From JBBSVE01 sp038233815 (GTDB lineage: Bacteria; Pseudomonadota; Alphaproteobacteria; Rhodobacterales; Rhodobacteraceae): DNA of 20,169 nt. Positions within the stretch are counted from its first letter, which is position 1. The number at the start of each line of letters is the position of its first letter. This document shows positions 1-7,212 of the stretch, one piece after another. The position numbers were made by a program, and so were the translations under genes. The notes below the pieces were generated by a model, which saw nothing but the letters and a program-made list of their open reading frames with translations, did not search any database and was not told where the DNA came from. The stretch lies in the NCBI GenBank assembly GCA_038233815.1, contig JBBSVE010000048.1:1-20169 (forward strand), written 5' to 3'.

Positions 1-863
1 GGCAGGGGGAAATTGCCGGGGATGGCCACGAGGGGTCGGTCGGTCTTGTTGGCGCCGGGCAGCGGGATCGAGCGGAAGAGCGCTTGCGTATAGGGATGGC
101 GCATCTTGTCGAAGACCTCGGCCACGTTTCCGGTCTCAACCTCCTCGCCGGAATACATCACGCAGAGCCGGTCGCATACGTCGAGGATAAGACCAAGATT
201 GTGGGAGATGAAGAGCATCGAGGTGCCGTATTTACGGCCCAGCTCCTTGACCATGTCGACGATCCCCGCCTCCACCGTCACGTCGAGCGCGGTGGTGGGT
301 TCGTCGAGGATGAGGAGCGCGGGCTTTGACATCAGCGCCATGGCGATGACGATGCGCTGCTGCTGGCCGCCCGAGAGCTGGTGCGGGTAGGCGTCGAGGA
401 TGCGGTCGGGGTCGGGCAGGCGCACGTCGGCCACGATCTGGCGGGCGAGCGCCATCGCATCGGAGCGGGACATGCCCTCGTGGATCATCGGCACTTCGAC
501 CAGTTGCGCGCCGACCTTCATTGCGGGGTTCAGCGACGCCATCGGTTCCTGATAGATCATCGCGATCTCGGAGCCGCGGATGGTGCGGAGCGCCTCCTCG
601 TTCATGGTGGTGAGGTCGCGCCCCTTGAATTTTATGGTGCCCGCGACGATGCGGCCGTTGGTGCCCAGATCGCGCATCACGCCAAGGGCGACGGTGGATT
701 TTCCGCAGCCGGATTCGCCAACGAGGCCCATCGCCTCACCGGTCATCACCTTGCAGGAGAAATCCATGACGGCGGGGATCTCCCGGGTGCGGGTGAAGAA
801 GGAGATCGAGAGGTGATCGATCTCCAGGATTGGTTGGGTCTCGTCCCACTGGGTATCGGGCAT
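1..863 (-). CDS. Peptide-type ABC transporter ATP-binding protein (DppD/OppD family), 3' end outside window
   Basis: This is the ATPase subunit that powers uptake by the importer encoded just upstream on the same strand. The 287 residues visible contain Walker A GESGCGKST (49-57), the Q-loop (Gln105), signature LSGGQQQR (163-170), Walker B LLILDEPTTALD (183-194) and the H-loop His (221). The motif HPYTQALF (256-263) is typical of the C-terminal oligopeptide/dipeptide transporter extension. The ATG at 863 is chosen because AAAAGGAC lies a few bases upstream. The reading frame is open to the window edge, so the C-terminus is not seen. It could be a single OppD-like subunit or the first half of a fused DppD-DppF protein. 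Peptides are the likely substrate class by family, but the actual substrate cannot be read from the sequence. Confidence 0.95.
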   Translation of the reverse strand, partial: MPDTQWDETQPILEIDHLSISFFTRTREIPAVMDFSCKVMTGEAMGLVGESGCGKSTVALGVMRDLGTNGRIVAGTIKFKGRDLTTMNEEALRTIRGSEIAMIYQEPMASLNPAMKVGAQLVEVPMIHEGMSRSDAMALARQIVADVRLPDPDRILDAYPHQLSGGQQQRIVIAMALMSKPALLILDEPTTALDVTVEAGIVDMVKELGRKYGTSMLFISHNLGLILDVCDRLCVMYSGEEVETGNVAEVFDKMRHPYTQALFRSIPLPGANKTDRPLVAIPGNFPL

Positions 864-900
864 GGCGGGTCCTTTTCAGGCGGCGGCGCGGGTGGTGGGC

Positions 901-952
901 GTGGACCGGGGGTTTCACACCCCCGGACCCCCGTGGGATAGTTGTGGACAGA
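901..952. repeat. Intergenic hairpin element between permease C and ATPase genes
   Basis: The 102-base gap between the two importer genes contains an inverted repeat with 8-bp arms, CCGGGGGT (906-913) and ACCCCCGG (919-926), around a 5-base loop. It is followed on the plus strand by a run reading ACCCCCGTGGGATA and then GTTGTGGACAGAAAAAG. From memory, this wording resembles a GC-hairpin element scattered between genes in many Rhodobacteraceae genomes; that link is inference. It would be transcribed within the importer mRNA and could affect mRNA stability or act as a partial terminator. There is no T-run on the minus strand. Confidence 0.45.
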
Positions 953-965
953 AAAAGGGGGTGGG

Positions 966-2123
966 TCAGTCGCGCAGGCTTTCCTCCCTCAGACCGTCGG
1001 CGAGGAGATTGAGGCCGAGGACGAGGCTCATCAGGGCGAGGGCAGGGACGACGGCGGGGTGGGGGAATATCGAGAGCAGGCGGCGGCCGTCATTGATGGT
1101 GGAGCCCCAGTCGGGAGATTCGGGACTGACGCCCAGGCCGAAGAAGCCGAGGGTGCCCAGAAGAATGGTGGTATAGCCGATGCGCAGGCAGAAGTCCACG
1201 ATCAGGGGGCCGCGGGCGTTGGGCAGGATTTCCCAGAGCATGATATACCATGGGCCCTCGCCTCGCGTCTGGCCGGCGGCGACGTAATCGCGCGATCGCA
1301 GATCAAGGACGATGCCGCGGACGATGCGGAACACGGTGGGGGCGTTCACGAAGACGACGGCGACGAAGACGTTCAAGAGGTTTGGCGGCATTGACCATAC
1401 CCCCAGCGGGTCCGCGTTGAACGCGAGGCCGGAGTAGGCCCAGAGGCCGATCACGAGGATGATGGCGACGTAGATGTTTCGTCTGAGGGGCACGGTGAAA
1501 TAGCGGCTGTTGATCAGAACGACGAGGAAGATGACCGGGAAGATGAAGAGGACCGCGGCAAGGACGACGGGAATGCCGGTGTCCCGGATCTCCGGCGTGA
1601 CGAGGAGGTAGAAGAGCAGGATCACCGGGAAGGCAAGAACGAGGTTCGCTATGAAGGACAGGATCGTGTCGGGCTTGCCGGAAAAGTATCCCGCGGGCAG
1701 GCCCAGCGTGATGCCGACCATATAAGCGAAGGCGGTGGCGGCGGGTGCAATGGTCAGTACGCGGCGGGCGCCCATCACCATGCGGCTGAAGACGTCGCGG
1801 CCGAGGTTGTCGCCGCCGAAGAGATACCAGGCGTAGGCGGCATCGCCGGGTGCGGCGGAGCCGGGGGGCTTGTTCTTCAGCCCCGCGATCTGGCTCAGGG
1901 GATCGAAGGTGATGATGAAATCGGCGAAGAGGCCGGTGAAGATCCAGAACATCACGACCCCGAATCCGATCATCCCGACCGTGGAATCGAACAGCTTGCC
2001 ATAGAGCCCGAGCCTCCGCTTGAAGCGGATCGAGAGGGCAAAGGTCACAGCCAGTGCAACCCACGTGGGCCAGAACTGCATCGCGACGCGCAGGAGGATG
2101 CCACCCCAGCCGAGGTTTTCCAT
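966..2123 (-). CDS. Peptide-type ABC transporter permease (DppC/OppC family), enlarged
   Basis: This is an inner-membrane channel subunit of the importer, of about 385 residues; DppC-type permeases are usually about 280-310. It has an N-terminal membrane segment, a second one near 50-70, then the OppC-type motif GGDNLGRDVFSRM near 103-115. The EAA-like coupling loop YVAAGQTRG lies near 280-288, and the C-terminal GFFGLGVSPESPDWG region is conserved. About 65-70 extra hydrophobic residues sit between FPVILL (near 165) and VFRIVRG (near 264), enough for two more membrane helices. Two in-frame ATGs exist, at 2129 and 2123. GAGGAG (2130-2135) directly abuts the first but is 6 bases from the second, so 2123 is preferred. 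The upstream permease gene stops at 2134, so translation is probably coupled. Confidence 0.93.
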   Translation of the reverse strand: MENLGWGGILLRVAMQFWPTWVALAVTFALSIRFKRRLGLYGKLFDSTVGMIGFGVVMFWIFTGLFADFIITFDPLSQIAGLKNKPPGSAAPGDAAYAWYLFGGDNLGRDVFSRMVMGARRVLTIAPAATAFAYMVGITLGLPAGYFSGKPDTILSFIANLVLAFPVILLFYLLVTPEIRDTGIPVVLAAVLFIFPVIFLVVLINSRYFTVPLRRNIYVAIILVIGLWAYSGLAFNADPLGVWSMPPNLLNVFVAVVFVNAPTVFRIVRGIVLDLRSRDYVAAGQTRGEGPWYIMLWEILPNARGPLIVDFCLRIGYTTILLGTLGFFGLGVSPESPDWGSTINDGRRLLSIFPHPAVVPALALMSLVLGLNLLADGLREESLRD

Positions 2124-2133
2124 CTCCATCTCC

Positions 2134-3216
2134 TCAGGACATCCGGATGCGGGGGTTCAGGTAGACGTAGCCGATGTCCGAGATGAGCTGCGTGACGAGA
2201 ACCACGATGACCGCCACGACCGAACAGGCGAGCAGGAGTTCGATGTCATTGTTGCCCGCGCCCTGCACCAGCGTCCAGCCGAAGCCCTTGTAGTTGAACA
2301 GGGTCTCCGTGATGACGACGCCGTTCAGGAGCCACGGGAACTGGAGCATGATGACCGTGAACGGTGCAATGAGCGCGTTCCGGAGCGCGTGCCGCATCAC
2401 CACATCGCGAAACTTGACGCCCTTCAATCGCGCAGTGCGGATATATTGCGCGGTCATCACCTCGGTCATCGAGGCGCGGGTCATCCGCGCAATGTAGCCG
2501 ATGCCGTAAAGTGCTATGGTCAGGACGGGGAGCGCGAAGTTCCAGAAGGTGATCTTCGTCGTGGCCGAGGTCGCCGTGCCTTGAAATAGAGTTCGTCCTT
2601 CGATCAGCCCATGGTCAGCGAGGAACGGCGAGATCCCGACGGTCGCCGAGGCGAGAAGTGCGATCAGGATGACGCCGGAGACATATTCCGGCGTCGCCGT
2701 TGTGGCGATGGCGAAGGTGGAAAGCACCCGGTCGGTGCGCGAGCCTTCCCGCATGCCCGCGAGCACGCCCAGAGCCAGCGCGCAGGGCACCATCACGATC
2801 ATCACCCAGAGCATCAGCCAGCCCGTCGCGACCAGACCGCGACTCAGGATCTCCCCCACCGGGCGCTTGAAGACGGAGGAGTTGCCCCAGTCGCCTTCCA
2901 GCACGCCGCAGAAGCGGGGCGCATCGGCCGCATCGACGCCCCGGCCGATGCAGCGGCCGACCGTCGTGTCGCCCACGTCCCGTGTCCAGCCCGGCAGGAC
3001 GCCGAGCCATTCGCCGTAGCGCAGAACGACGGGACGGGCGTAGCCGTTGTTCTCCAGCCAGCTCGTGACCTGCTCGTCGCTCATGCGGACCGAGCCTTCG
3101 GCGCGCGCGAGTTTTTCGAGGTTGGGACCGAGGTTGGTGAGGTAGAAGACCACGAACGTCAGCGCGAGTGCGGTCAACACCATGATGCCCAGTCGCCTGA
3201 GCAGGAATAACAGCAT
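2134..3216 (-). CDS. Peptide-type ABC transporter permease (DppB/OppB family)
   Basis: This is the second inner-membrane channel subunit, 360 residues. The N-terminal helix MLLFLLRRLGIMVLTALALT fits DppB proteins. It is followed by a periplasmic loop and the family motif GDWGNSS (108-114) with PVGEIL (119-124). The C-terminal half carries the permease domain, with the loop AQYIRTARLKGVKFRDVVMRHALRNAL typical of the EAA region (given in pieces: RTARLKG, then HALRNAL). The periplasmic loop looks longer than usual between YGEWL (67-71) and GDWGNSS and contains two cysteines (89 and 103) that could form a disulfide; this is inference. The start at 3216 has AGGGGGGACA a few bases upstream. It lies 110 bases downstream of the binding-protein gene and 4-10 bases before the next permease start. 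Confidence 0.94.
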   Translation of the reverse strand: MLLFLLRRLGIMVLTALALTFVVFYLTNLGPNLEKLARAEGSVRMSDEQVTSWLENNGYARPVVLRYGEWLGVLPGWTRDVGDTTVGRCIGRGVDAADAPRFCGVLEGDWGNSSVFKRPVGEILSRGLVATGWLMLWVMIVMVPCALALGVLAGMREGSRTDRVLSTFAIATTATPEYVSGVILIALLASATVGISPFLADHGLIEGRTLFQGTATSATTKITFWNFALPVLTIALYGIGYIARMTRASMTEVMTAQYIRTARLKGVKFRDVVMRHALRNALIAPFTVIMLQFPWLLNGVVITETLFNYKGFGWTLVQGAGNNDIELLLACSVVAVIVVLVTQLISDIGYVYLNPRIRMS

Positions 3217-3289
3217 GGAATGTCCCCCCCTGATCTCGGATCAAGGCTTCTTGCTTGCCCCCGGCCTCTGCGTGCCGGGTGGTCGCGAC

Positions 3290-3319
3290 GGTCCGGGGCT
3301 GAGGGATCAGCCCCGGACC
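3290..3319. promoter_or_regulatory. Perfect 13-bp stem-loop after the binding-protein gene
   Basis: Arms GGTCCGGGGCTGA (3290-3302) and TCAGCCCCGGACC (3307-3319) are perfectly complementary around a 4-base loop. In the direction of transcription (minus) it begins 7 bases after the stop codon of the solute-binding protein gene and lies about 75 bases before the permease B start. No T-run follows, so it is not a classic terminator. Such hairpins after binding-protein genes are known to protect the upstream mRNA segment or cause partial termination, letting the binding protein be made in excess over the membrane subunits. That role is inferred here. Confidence 0.7.
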
Positions 3320-3326
3320 ATGTCGA

Positions 3327-4970
3327 TCAGGCGGACATCCACCACTTGTAATGGTGGTGCTCGAAGGTCGGGTGCATTTCAGCGCCGTGGACCTTGGCGT
3401 CGTAATGGCGGAAGAGCGAGCGCCAGTAGGGCTGCACCATTACGGCCTGCTCCTGCAGGATCTCCTCGACCCGCTTCATCACCTCGGACCGCTTCTTGGC
3501 GTCGTTGATGGAGTTCGCCTTGGCCATCAGCGTGTCGAACTCGGCGTCGGAGAAGGCGCTCTCGTTCCACGCCTCGCCCGTGCGGTAGGCGAGCGACAGA
3601 ACCTGCACGCCCAAGGGACGCATGTTCCATTCCGTGGCGGAGAACGGATATTTCAGCCAGTCGTTCCAGAAGGTGGAGCCGGGCAGCACCGTCCGCTTTA
3701 CGTTGATGCCGGCATCCCGCATCTGCGCCGCCACCGCATCGCAGGTCGCGGCCTGCCACGCGTCGTCGATGGAAATCAGCTCGAACTCCTGATCGGCCTT
3801 TCCGGTGGCATCGAGCATCTTCTTGGCCTCGGCCGCGTCGGGCTGGAGCGGGGGCAGCTCCGCATATTCCGGATGGATCGGGCAGACGTGGAAGTTCTGC
3901 GCCACCCTGCCGCGGCCGTTGTAGCCAAGTTCCAGGATCACCTTGTTGTCGACCGCTTTCACCAGCGCCTGTCGGACGGCCTGATCCTTGTAGAGGTCGG
4001 CGTCCTCGTTGAAGCGCACGGTGATGGTGGCCGCGGTGACGGCCTCGGATTCGGTCCAGCCGATGCCGTTCAGGATGTCGATGAAATCGCCGGTGGTCTG
4101 GTAGGTCATGTCGATCTCACCCGAGCCCGCCGCAGCCACGACGGCGGAGGGGTCGGTGCCGTAGTCGGTATAGACGATCTCATCCAGATACGGACCGCCG
4201 TAGACGTCGGTGCCCCACCACGGCTGCTTGTCGTTCAACGTCAGCACCTGCTTCACGCCCACCTGATTGGTGGTGGGCAGGTAGGGTCCGGTGCCAATCG
4301 GGTTCACCGACGGATCGCCGTTGTTATAGCTCTTGTGAACCACCGCCGCGGGGTAGTCGGTCATGTTGACCACGATCGCGATGTCGGGGGCGGAAAGCTT
4401 CAGCTTCACCGTTTCGCCATCGACCGCGATCGCGCCCTCGCGGGCCTTCTTCGTCTCCGGGTCGACGAGCGTGCCCATCCGGCCCGCCATGGAGTTGCCC
4501 TCCACCGTGCCGTCGCACCAGCGCTCGATGTTGTTGGCCACGTCTTCGGCGGTGAAATCGTCGCCGTTGCTCCACTTCACGCCCTTGCGGGTGTAGAGCG
4601 TATATTCCGTGGCGTCGTCGCTTGTGTCCCACTTTTCCAGCAACATGCCGCGGATCGAGCCGTCGATCTCGTATTCCGCCATGTATTCGAGCCAGCCGCG
4701 GGTGAAGTTCGAGATCTGGCTCCAGTCGGCGGTGCGCGGATCCTTCAGGCCCTTGGTCTCCATCTCGGTGCGCAGCGTGCCACCCTTCGTGGGCGTGTCC
4801 TGCGCCCGTGCGGGGGCGCTGAGACCCAGAAGCCCGTAGGCCGCTGGAATAGAGACGCCGAGCGCCGTTGCTCGCGTCAGGAACTCGCGTCGGTCGAGCG
4901 TGCCGTCGCGGACCTCGTCTGCGTAGGATACGGCGGCGGGATGCGTTGGCTTTGCAATCTTGCGTGTCAT
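3327..4970 (-). CDS. Peptide-type ABC transporter solute-binding protein with Tat signal (DppA/OppA family)
   Basis: This is the periplasmic receptor of the importer, 547 residues, extracellular solute-binding protein family 5. The N-terminus has a twin-arginine motif, DRREFL (26-31), then a hydrophobic stretch and a likely cleavage site after SAPARA (51-56), so export by the Tat system is expected. The body fits the family: GGTLRTEM at the mature start, then WSNGDDFTAEDV, and NPIGTGPYLPT in the middle. The ATG at 4970 is chosen over one 93 bases further upstream because GGAG lies about 7 bases before it and the signal peptide then starts properly. It is the first gene of the importer operon. 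The ligand cannot be deduced; peptides are typical, but related proteins bind other solutes. Confidence 0.94.
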   Translation of the reverse strand: MTRKIAKPTHPAAVSYADEVRDGTLDRREFLTRATALGVSIPAAYGLLGLSAPARAQDTPTKGGTLRTEMETKGLKDPRTADWSQISNFTRGWLEYMAEYEIDGSIRGMLLEKWDTSDDATEYTLYTRKGVKWSNGDDFTAEDVANNIERWCDGTVEGNSMAGRMGTLVDPETKKAREGAIAVDGETVKLKLSAPDIAIVVNMTDYPAAVVHKSYNNGDPSVNPIGTGPYLPTTNQVGVKQVLTLNDKQPWWGTDVYGGPYLDEIVYTDYGTDPSAVVAAAGSGEIDMTYQTTGDFIDILNGIGWTESEAVTAATITVRFNEDADLYKDQAVRQALVKAVDNKVILELGYNGRGRVAQNFHVCPIHPEYAELPPLQPDAAEAKKMLDATGKADQEFELISIDDAWQAATCDAVAAQMRDAGINVKRTVLPGSTFWNDWLKYPFSATEWNMRPLGVQVLSLAYRTGEAWNESAFSDAEFDTLMAKANSINDAKKRSEVMKRVEEILQEQAVMVQPYWRSLFRHYDAKVHGAEMHPTFEHHHYKWWMSA

Positions 4971-5055
4971 CGGTAACTCCCTGAACAATGTCGCTGTCCC
5001 GAACCTCTGTCGGTCCCGGGCGCCTATGGGTGGGTGTCCGCACCATCCTCCGGGG

Positions 5056-5073
5056 CGTTGCATTCCTGCAACG
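5056..5073. promoter_or_regulatory. Putative operator (inverted repeat) upstream of the importer operon
   Basis: CGTTGCA (5056-5062) and TGCAACG (5067-5073) form a perfect 7-bp inverted repeat with a 4-base spacer. It lies about 86 bases before the binding-protein start and just downstream of a candidate promoter. The size and symmetry suit a dimeric helix-turn-helix regulator, but no regulator gene is present in the window and the family cannot be named. Confidence 0.4.
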
Positions 5074-5101
5074 GGTCAGGACGGCGCGCCATCGCGCTGT
5101 T

Positions 5102-5130
5102 ATTCCGCATGGATTGCCGGGTCGCGTCAA
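5102..5130 (-). promoter_or_regulatory. Candidate sigma-70 promoter of the importer operon
   Basis: Read on the minus strand, TTGACG (5130-5125) is followed after 17 bases by CGGAAT (5107-5102). The -35 matches 5 of 6 consensus bases; the -10 matches only 3 of 6. It would give a leader of about 125 bases containing the inverted repeat at 5056-5073. The otherwise gene-free stretch 4971-5198 shows no other clear signal and no convincing terminator after miaA. Confidence 0.3.
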
Positions 5131-5198
5131 TGGACGAAATCGTCACTCCGCGTCACGATACCGACATTTCCAGGGTCGGAAGCGGGTTTGAAGACTGC

Positions 5199-6077
5199 TC
5201 AGAACCGCGCGGGGTCGAGCGCGTGCCAGGCCGTCATGCGGCTCCGAAACCACGTCCTTTGCCGTTTGGCGTAGCGCCGCGTCGCGGTCCGCGTGAGGGC
5301 CAGCGCCTCCTCCAGCGGAGTCTCCTCCCGCAGATGGGCAACCAGTTCCGGCGCGCCGATGGCCCGGTCCGCAGGACGATGCGGCGACCAGTCGGGCAAG
5401 GCTGCGCGGACCTCCTCCAGCGCGCCCGCCGCGATCATCCGGTCGAGTCTCCGGTCAATGCGCGCGCCGAGCCAGCCCGGATCGGGGCGCAACACCAGTG
5501 GCACGGCATGCTCCAGCGCGATCAAGGGTGCGCGGGGCTCGCTTTGCCACGCGGAGAGGCCGCGCCCGGTGGCGGCCAACACCTCCCACGCGCGCTGCAC
5601 GCGGGCCGGGTTGGCGCGGTCGATGCGGGCGAGCGTCACCGCGTCGGTGCCGGCGATGAGCGCCGCAAGGCCCCCGTCCGCGAACAGCCGGTCGCCCGCC
5701 GCCCGGACTTCTGCCGGCGTCTCGGGGATATCCGCAAGCCCTTCTGTCAGCGCGGAGAGGTAGAGCCCGGTGCCGCCGACGACGACCAGGCGCGCACCAT
5801 CCGCGAGGACCGCCGCGACCTCCCGCAGCCAGTGTCCGACCGAATAGGACGCGTCGGGTGCGACGTGACCGTAGAGACGGTGGGGCAGGGCGGCCTCCTC
5901 TGCCGCCGAGGGCCGTGCGGTCAGGATGCGCCAGCGGTCATGGACCTGCAGCGCGTCGGCATTGACGATGACCCCGCCGCCCCGCCGCACGATGGTGGCG
6001 GCCAGATCCGATTTGCCCGACGCGGTTGGCCCTGCGATCAGCACCGGACGGTCGCTGGGGATGTCGTCTAGCCGCAT
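5199..6077 (-). CDS. miaA: tRNA dimethylallyltransferase MiaA
   Basis: MiaA transfers a dimethylallyl group from DMAPP to adenosine 37 of tRNAs that read codons starting with U, in the cytoplasm. The 292-residue protein has the P-loop GPTASGKS (16-23), VVVGGTGLYLSAL in the middle as in all MiaA proteins, and the C-terminal RYAKRQRTWFR. The frame is open upstream to 6233, but the conserved protein begins at MRLDDIPSDRP, so the ATG at 6077 is used; no strong Shine-Dalgarno sequence is visible there. Length is normal for the family (about 290-315). It is divergent from pyrH and reads towards the importer operon. Its substrate DMAPP comes from the isoprenoid pathway, relevant to the missing dxr noted elsewhere. 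Confidence 0.96.
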   Translation of the reverse strand: MRLDDIPSDRPVLIAGPTASGKSDLAATIVRRGGGVIVNADALQVHDRWRILTARPSAAEEAALPHRLYGHVAPDASYSVGHWLREVAAVLADGARLVVVGGTGLYLSALTEGLADIPETPAEVRAAGDRLFADGGLAALIAGTDAVTLARIDRANPARVQRAWEVLAATGRGLSAWQSEPRAPLIALEHAVPLVLRPDPGWLGARIDRRLDRMIAAGALEEVRAALPDWSPHRPADRAIGAPELVAHLREETPLEEALALTRTATRRYAKRQRTWFRSRMTAWHALDPARF

Positions 6078-6149
6078 GGCGCTGGCCCGAACAGACGCGA
6101 GATCTCGCCGGGCCGGGGCGCTGCCGTGACCGACCGCGCCCGTTCGCCG

Positions 6150-6178
6150 TTGAACCCACCCCGGTTTTGCGTCATTTT
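6150..6178 (+). promoter_or_regulatory. Candidate sigma-70 promoter for pyrH and the downstream cluster
   Basis: TTGAAC (6150-6155, 4 of 6 consensus) is separated by 17 bases from CATTTT (6173-6178, 3 of 6), inside the 165-base divergent gap between miaA and pyrH. It would give a leader of about 55 bases. Called from position and spacing; the -10 is weak. Confidence 0.3.
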
Positions 6179-6242
6179 GTGCGGGCGGCCGATCGGCGCG
6201 CGACCCTCCCCGCCGGACCGACGCTCCGGCCAAGCCAAGGAC

Positions 6243-7022
6243 ATGCCCCTACCCATGCCGGATGCCGCCAAAACCCTGACCTATCGCCGCGTGATGCTCA
6301 AGATCTCGGGCGAGGCGCTGATGGGGGATCAGGGCTACGGTCTCCATCCGCCCACCGTGGCGCGAATCGCGGCGGAGGTGAAGTCCGTCCACGATCTTGG
6401 CGTGGAAATCTGCATGGTGATCGGCGGCGGCAACATCTTTCGTGGGCTGCAAGGCTCCGCGCAAGGCATGGAGCGGACGACGGCCGACTACATGGGAATG
6501 CTCGCCACCGTGATGAACGCGCTGGCGATGCAGGCGGCGCTGGAGGCGTTGCGGATCCATACGCGCGTCATCTCAGCCATTCCGATGGATCAGGTGTGCG
6601 AACCCTATATCCGGCGCCGCGCGGTCCGGCACCTCGAAAAGCAGCGCGTCGTGATCTTCGCGGCGGGCACCGGCAATCCGTATTTCACCACCGACACGGC
6701 CGCGACCCTGCGCGCCAACGAGATGACCTGCGAGGCGATCTTCAAGGGCACCAAGGTCGACGGCGTCTATGACAAGGACCCCAAGAAGTTTGCCGATGCC
6801 AAACGCTACGACACGGTCAGCTACGACGAGGTTCTGCAAAAGCATTTGGGCGTGATGGACGCCTCGGCAATCGCTCTTGCGCGCGACAACAGCCTGCCGA
6901 TCATCGTCTTTTCGCTCGATGAGCCGGGCGGGTTCTGCGGCATCCTGCGGGGCGAGGGGACATACACGCGCGTGTCGGACGGGCCCCGCCTTGCGCGCGG
7001 CGTGGCAGCGGCGGCGGAATAG
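6243..7022 (+). CDS. pyrH: UMP kinase PyrH
   Basis: PyrH phosphorylates UMP to UDP with ATP in pyrimidine nucleotide synthesis; it is a cytoplasmic hexamer of the amino-acid kinase fold. Family motifs are clear: RVMLKISGEALMG near the N-terminus, VIGGGNIFRG, MERTTADYMGMLATVMNA, and AGTGNPYFTTDTAA followed by KVDGVYDKDP. Length is about 259 residues. The start is uncertain: AAGGA (6237-6241) is too close to the ATG at 6243 and rather far from the ATG at 6255. The longer frame opening at 6126 lacks family similarity. In most bacteria pyrH is followed by frr, as here, although a 190-base gap separates them. It heads the envelope/translation cluster. Confidence 0.95.
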   Translation: MPLPMPDAAKTLTYRRVMLKISGEALMGDQGYGLHPPTVARIAAEVKSVHDLGVEICMVIGGGNIFRGLQGSAQGMERTTADYMGMLATVMNALAMQAALEALRIHTRVISAIPMDQVCEPYIRRRAVRHLEKQRVVIFAAGTGNPYFTTDTAATLRANEMTCEAIFKGTKVDGVYDKDPKKFADAKRYDTVSYDEVLQKHLGVMDASAIALARDNSLPIIVFSLDEPGGFCGILRGEGTYTRVSDGPRLARGVAAAAE

Positions 7023-7060
7023 CGGAGGACGGCCCTCATTGCGCCAGTCGGTGGAACGAC

Positions 7061-7076
7061 ACGTCCCATGGGACGT
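7061..7076. promoter_or_regulatory. Perfect 16-bp palindrome between pyrH and frr
   Basis: ACGTCCCATGGGACGT reads identically on both strands and is followed at once by an 8-bp palindrome AAGATCTT (7077-7084). It lies 38 bases after the pyrH stop. As RNA it can form a 6-bp stem with a CATG loop, but only a weak T-rich tail follows, so it may be either a poor terminator or a binding site for a dimeric regulator. Confidence 0.5.
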
Positions 7077-7108
7077 AAGATCTTGTTATGGAAAATCATG
7101 CAAGGGTC

Positions 7109-7137
7109 CTGTTCCGTGCAGGTCTGGATGATATAAG
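7109..7137 (+). promoter_or_regulatory. Candidate promoter for frr
   Basis: TATAAG (7132-7137) matches 5 of 6 bases of the -10 consensus and stands out in this GC-rich gap. The best -35 at 17-base spacing is the poor CTGTTC (7109-7114). Transcription would start about 70 bases before the frr start codon. The rest of the 190-base pyrH-frr gap contains the palindrome at 7061 and no credible gene. Confidence 0.3.
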
Positions 7138-7212
7138 CGAAGGCGGTTCTGCACGCTCCGGTTGCAGCGCGACCCATGGGCCCCGCGCGGCCTCTGAGAG
7201 AAGGAAGAGACG

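Noticed and set aside
3351..4976. Long plus-strand open frame (541 codons) opposite the solute-binding protein gene
   Set aside because: Its translation is low-complexity (Arg/Gly/Val/His rich) with no family resemblance; it is the antisense shadow of a well-supported gene in high-GC DNA.
6097..6108. 12-bp palindrome GCGAGATCTCGC just upstream of miaA
   Set aside because: It could be an operator, but it is short, close to the miaA start, and has no supporting signal; kept only as a note.
6078..6233. N-terminal extension of MiaA to 6233
   Set aside because: MiaA proteins begin only a few residues before the P-loop; the extension is Arg/Ala-rich shadow sequence overlapping the pyrH leader.
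6126..6242. N-terminal extension of PyrH from an upstream start at 6126
   Set aside because: The 39 extra residues do not resemble PyrH and would cover the likely promoter region.
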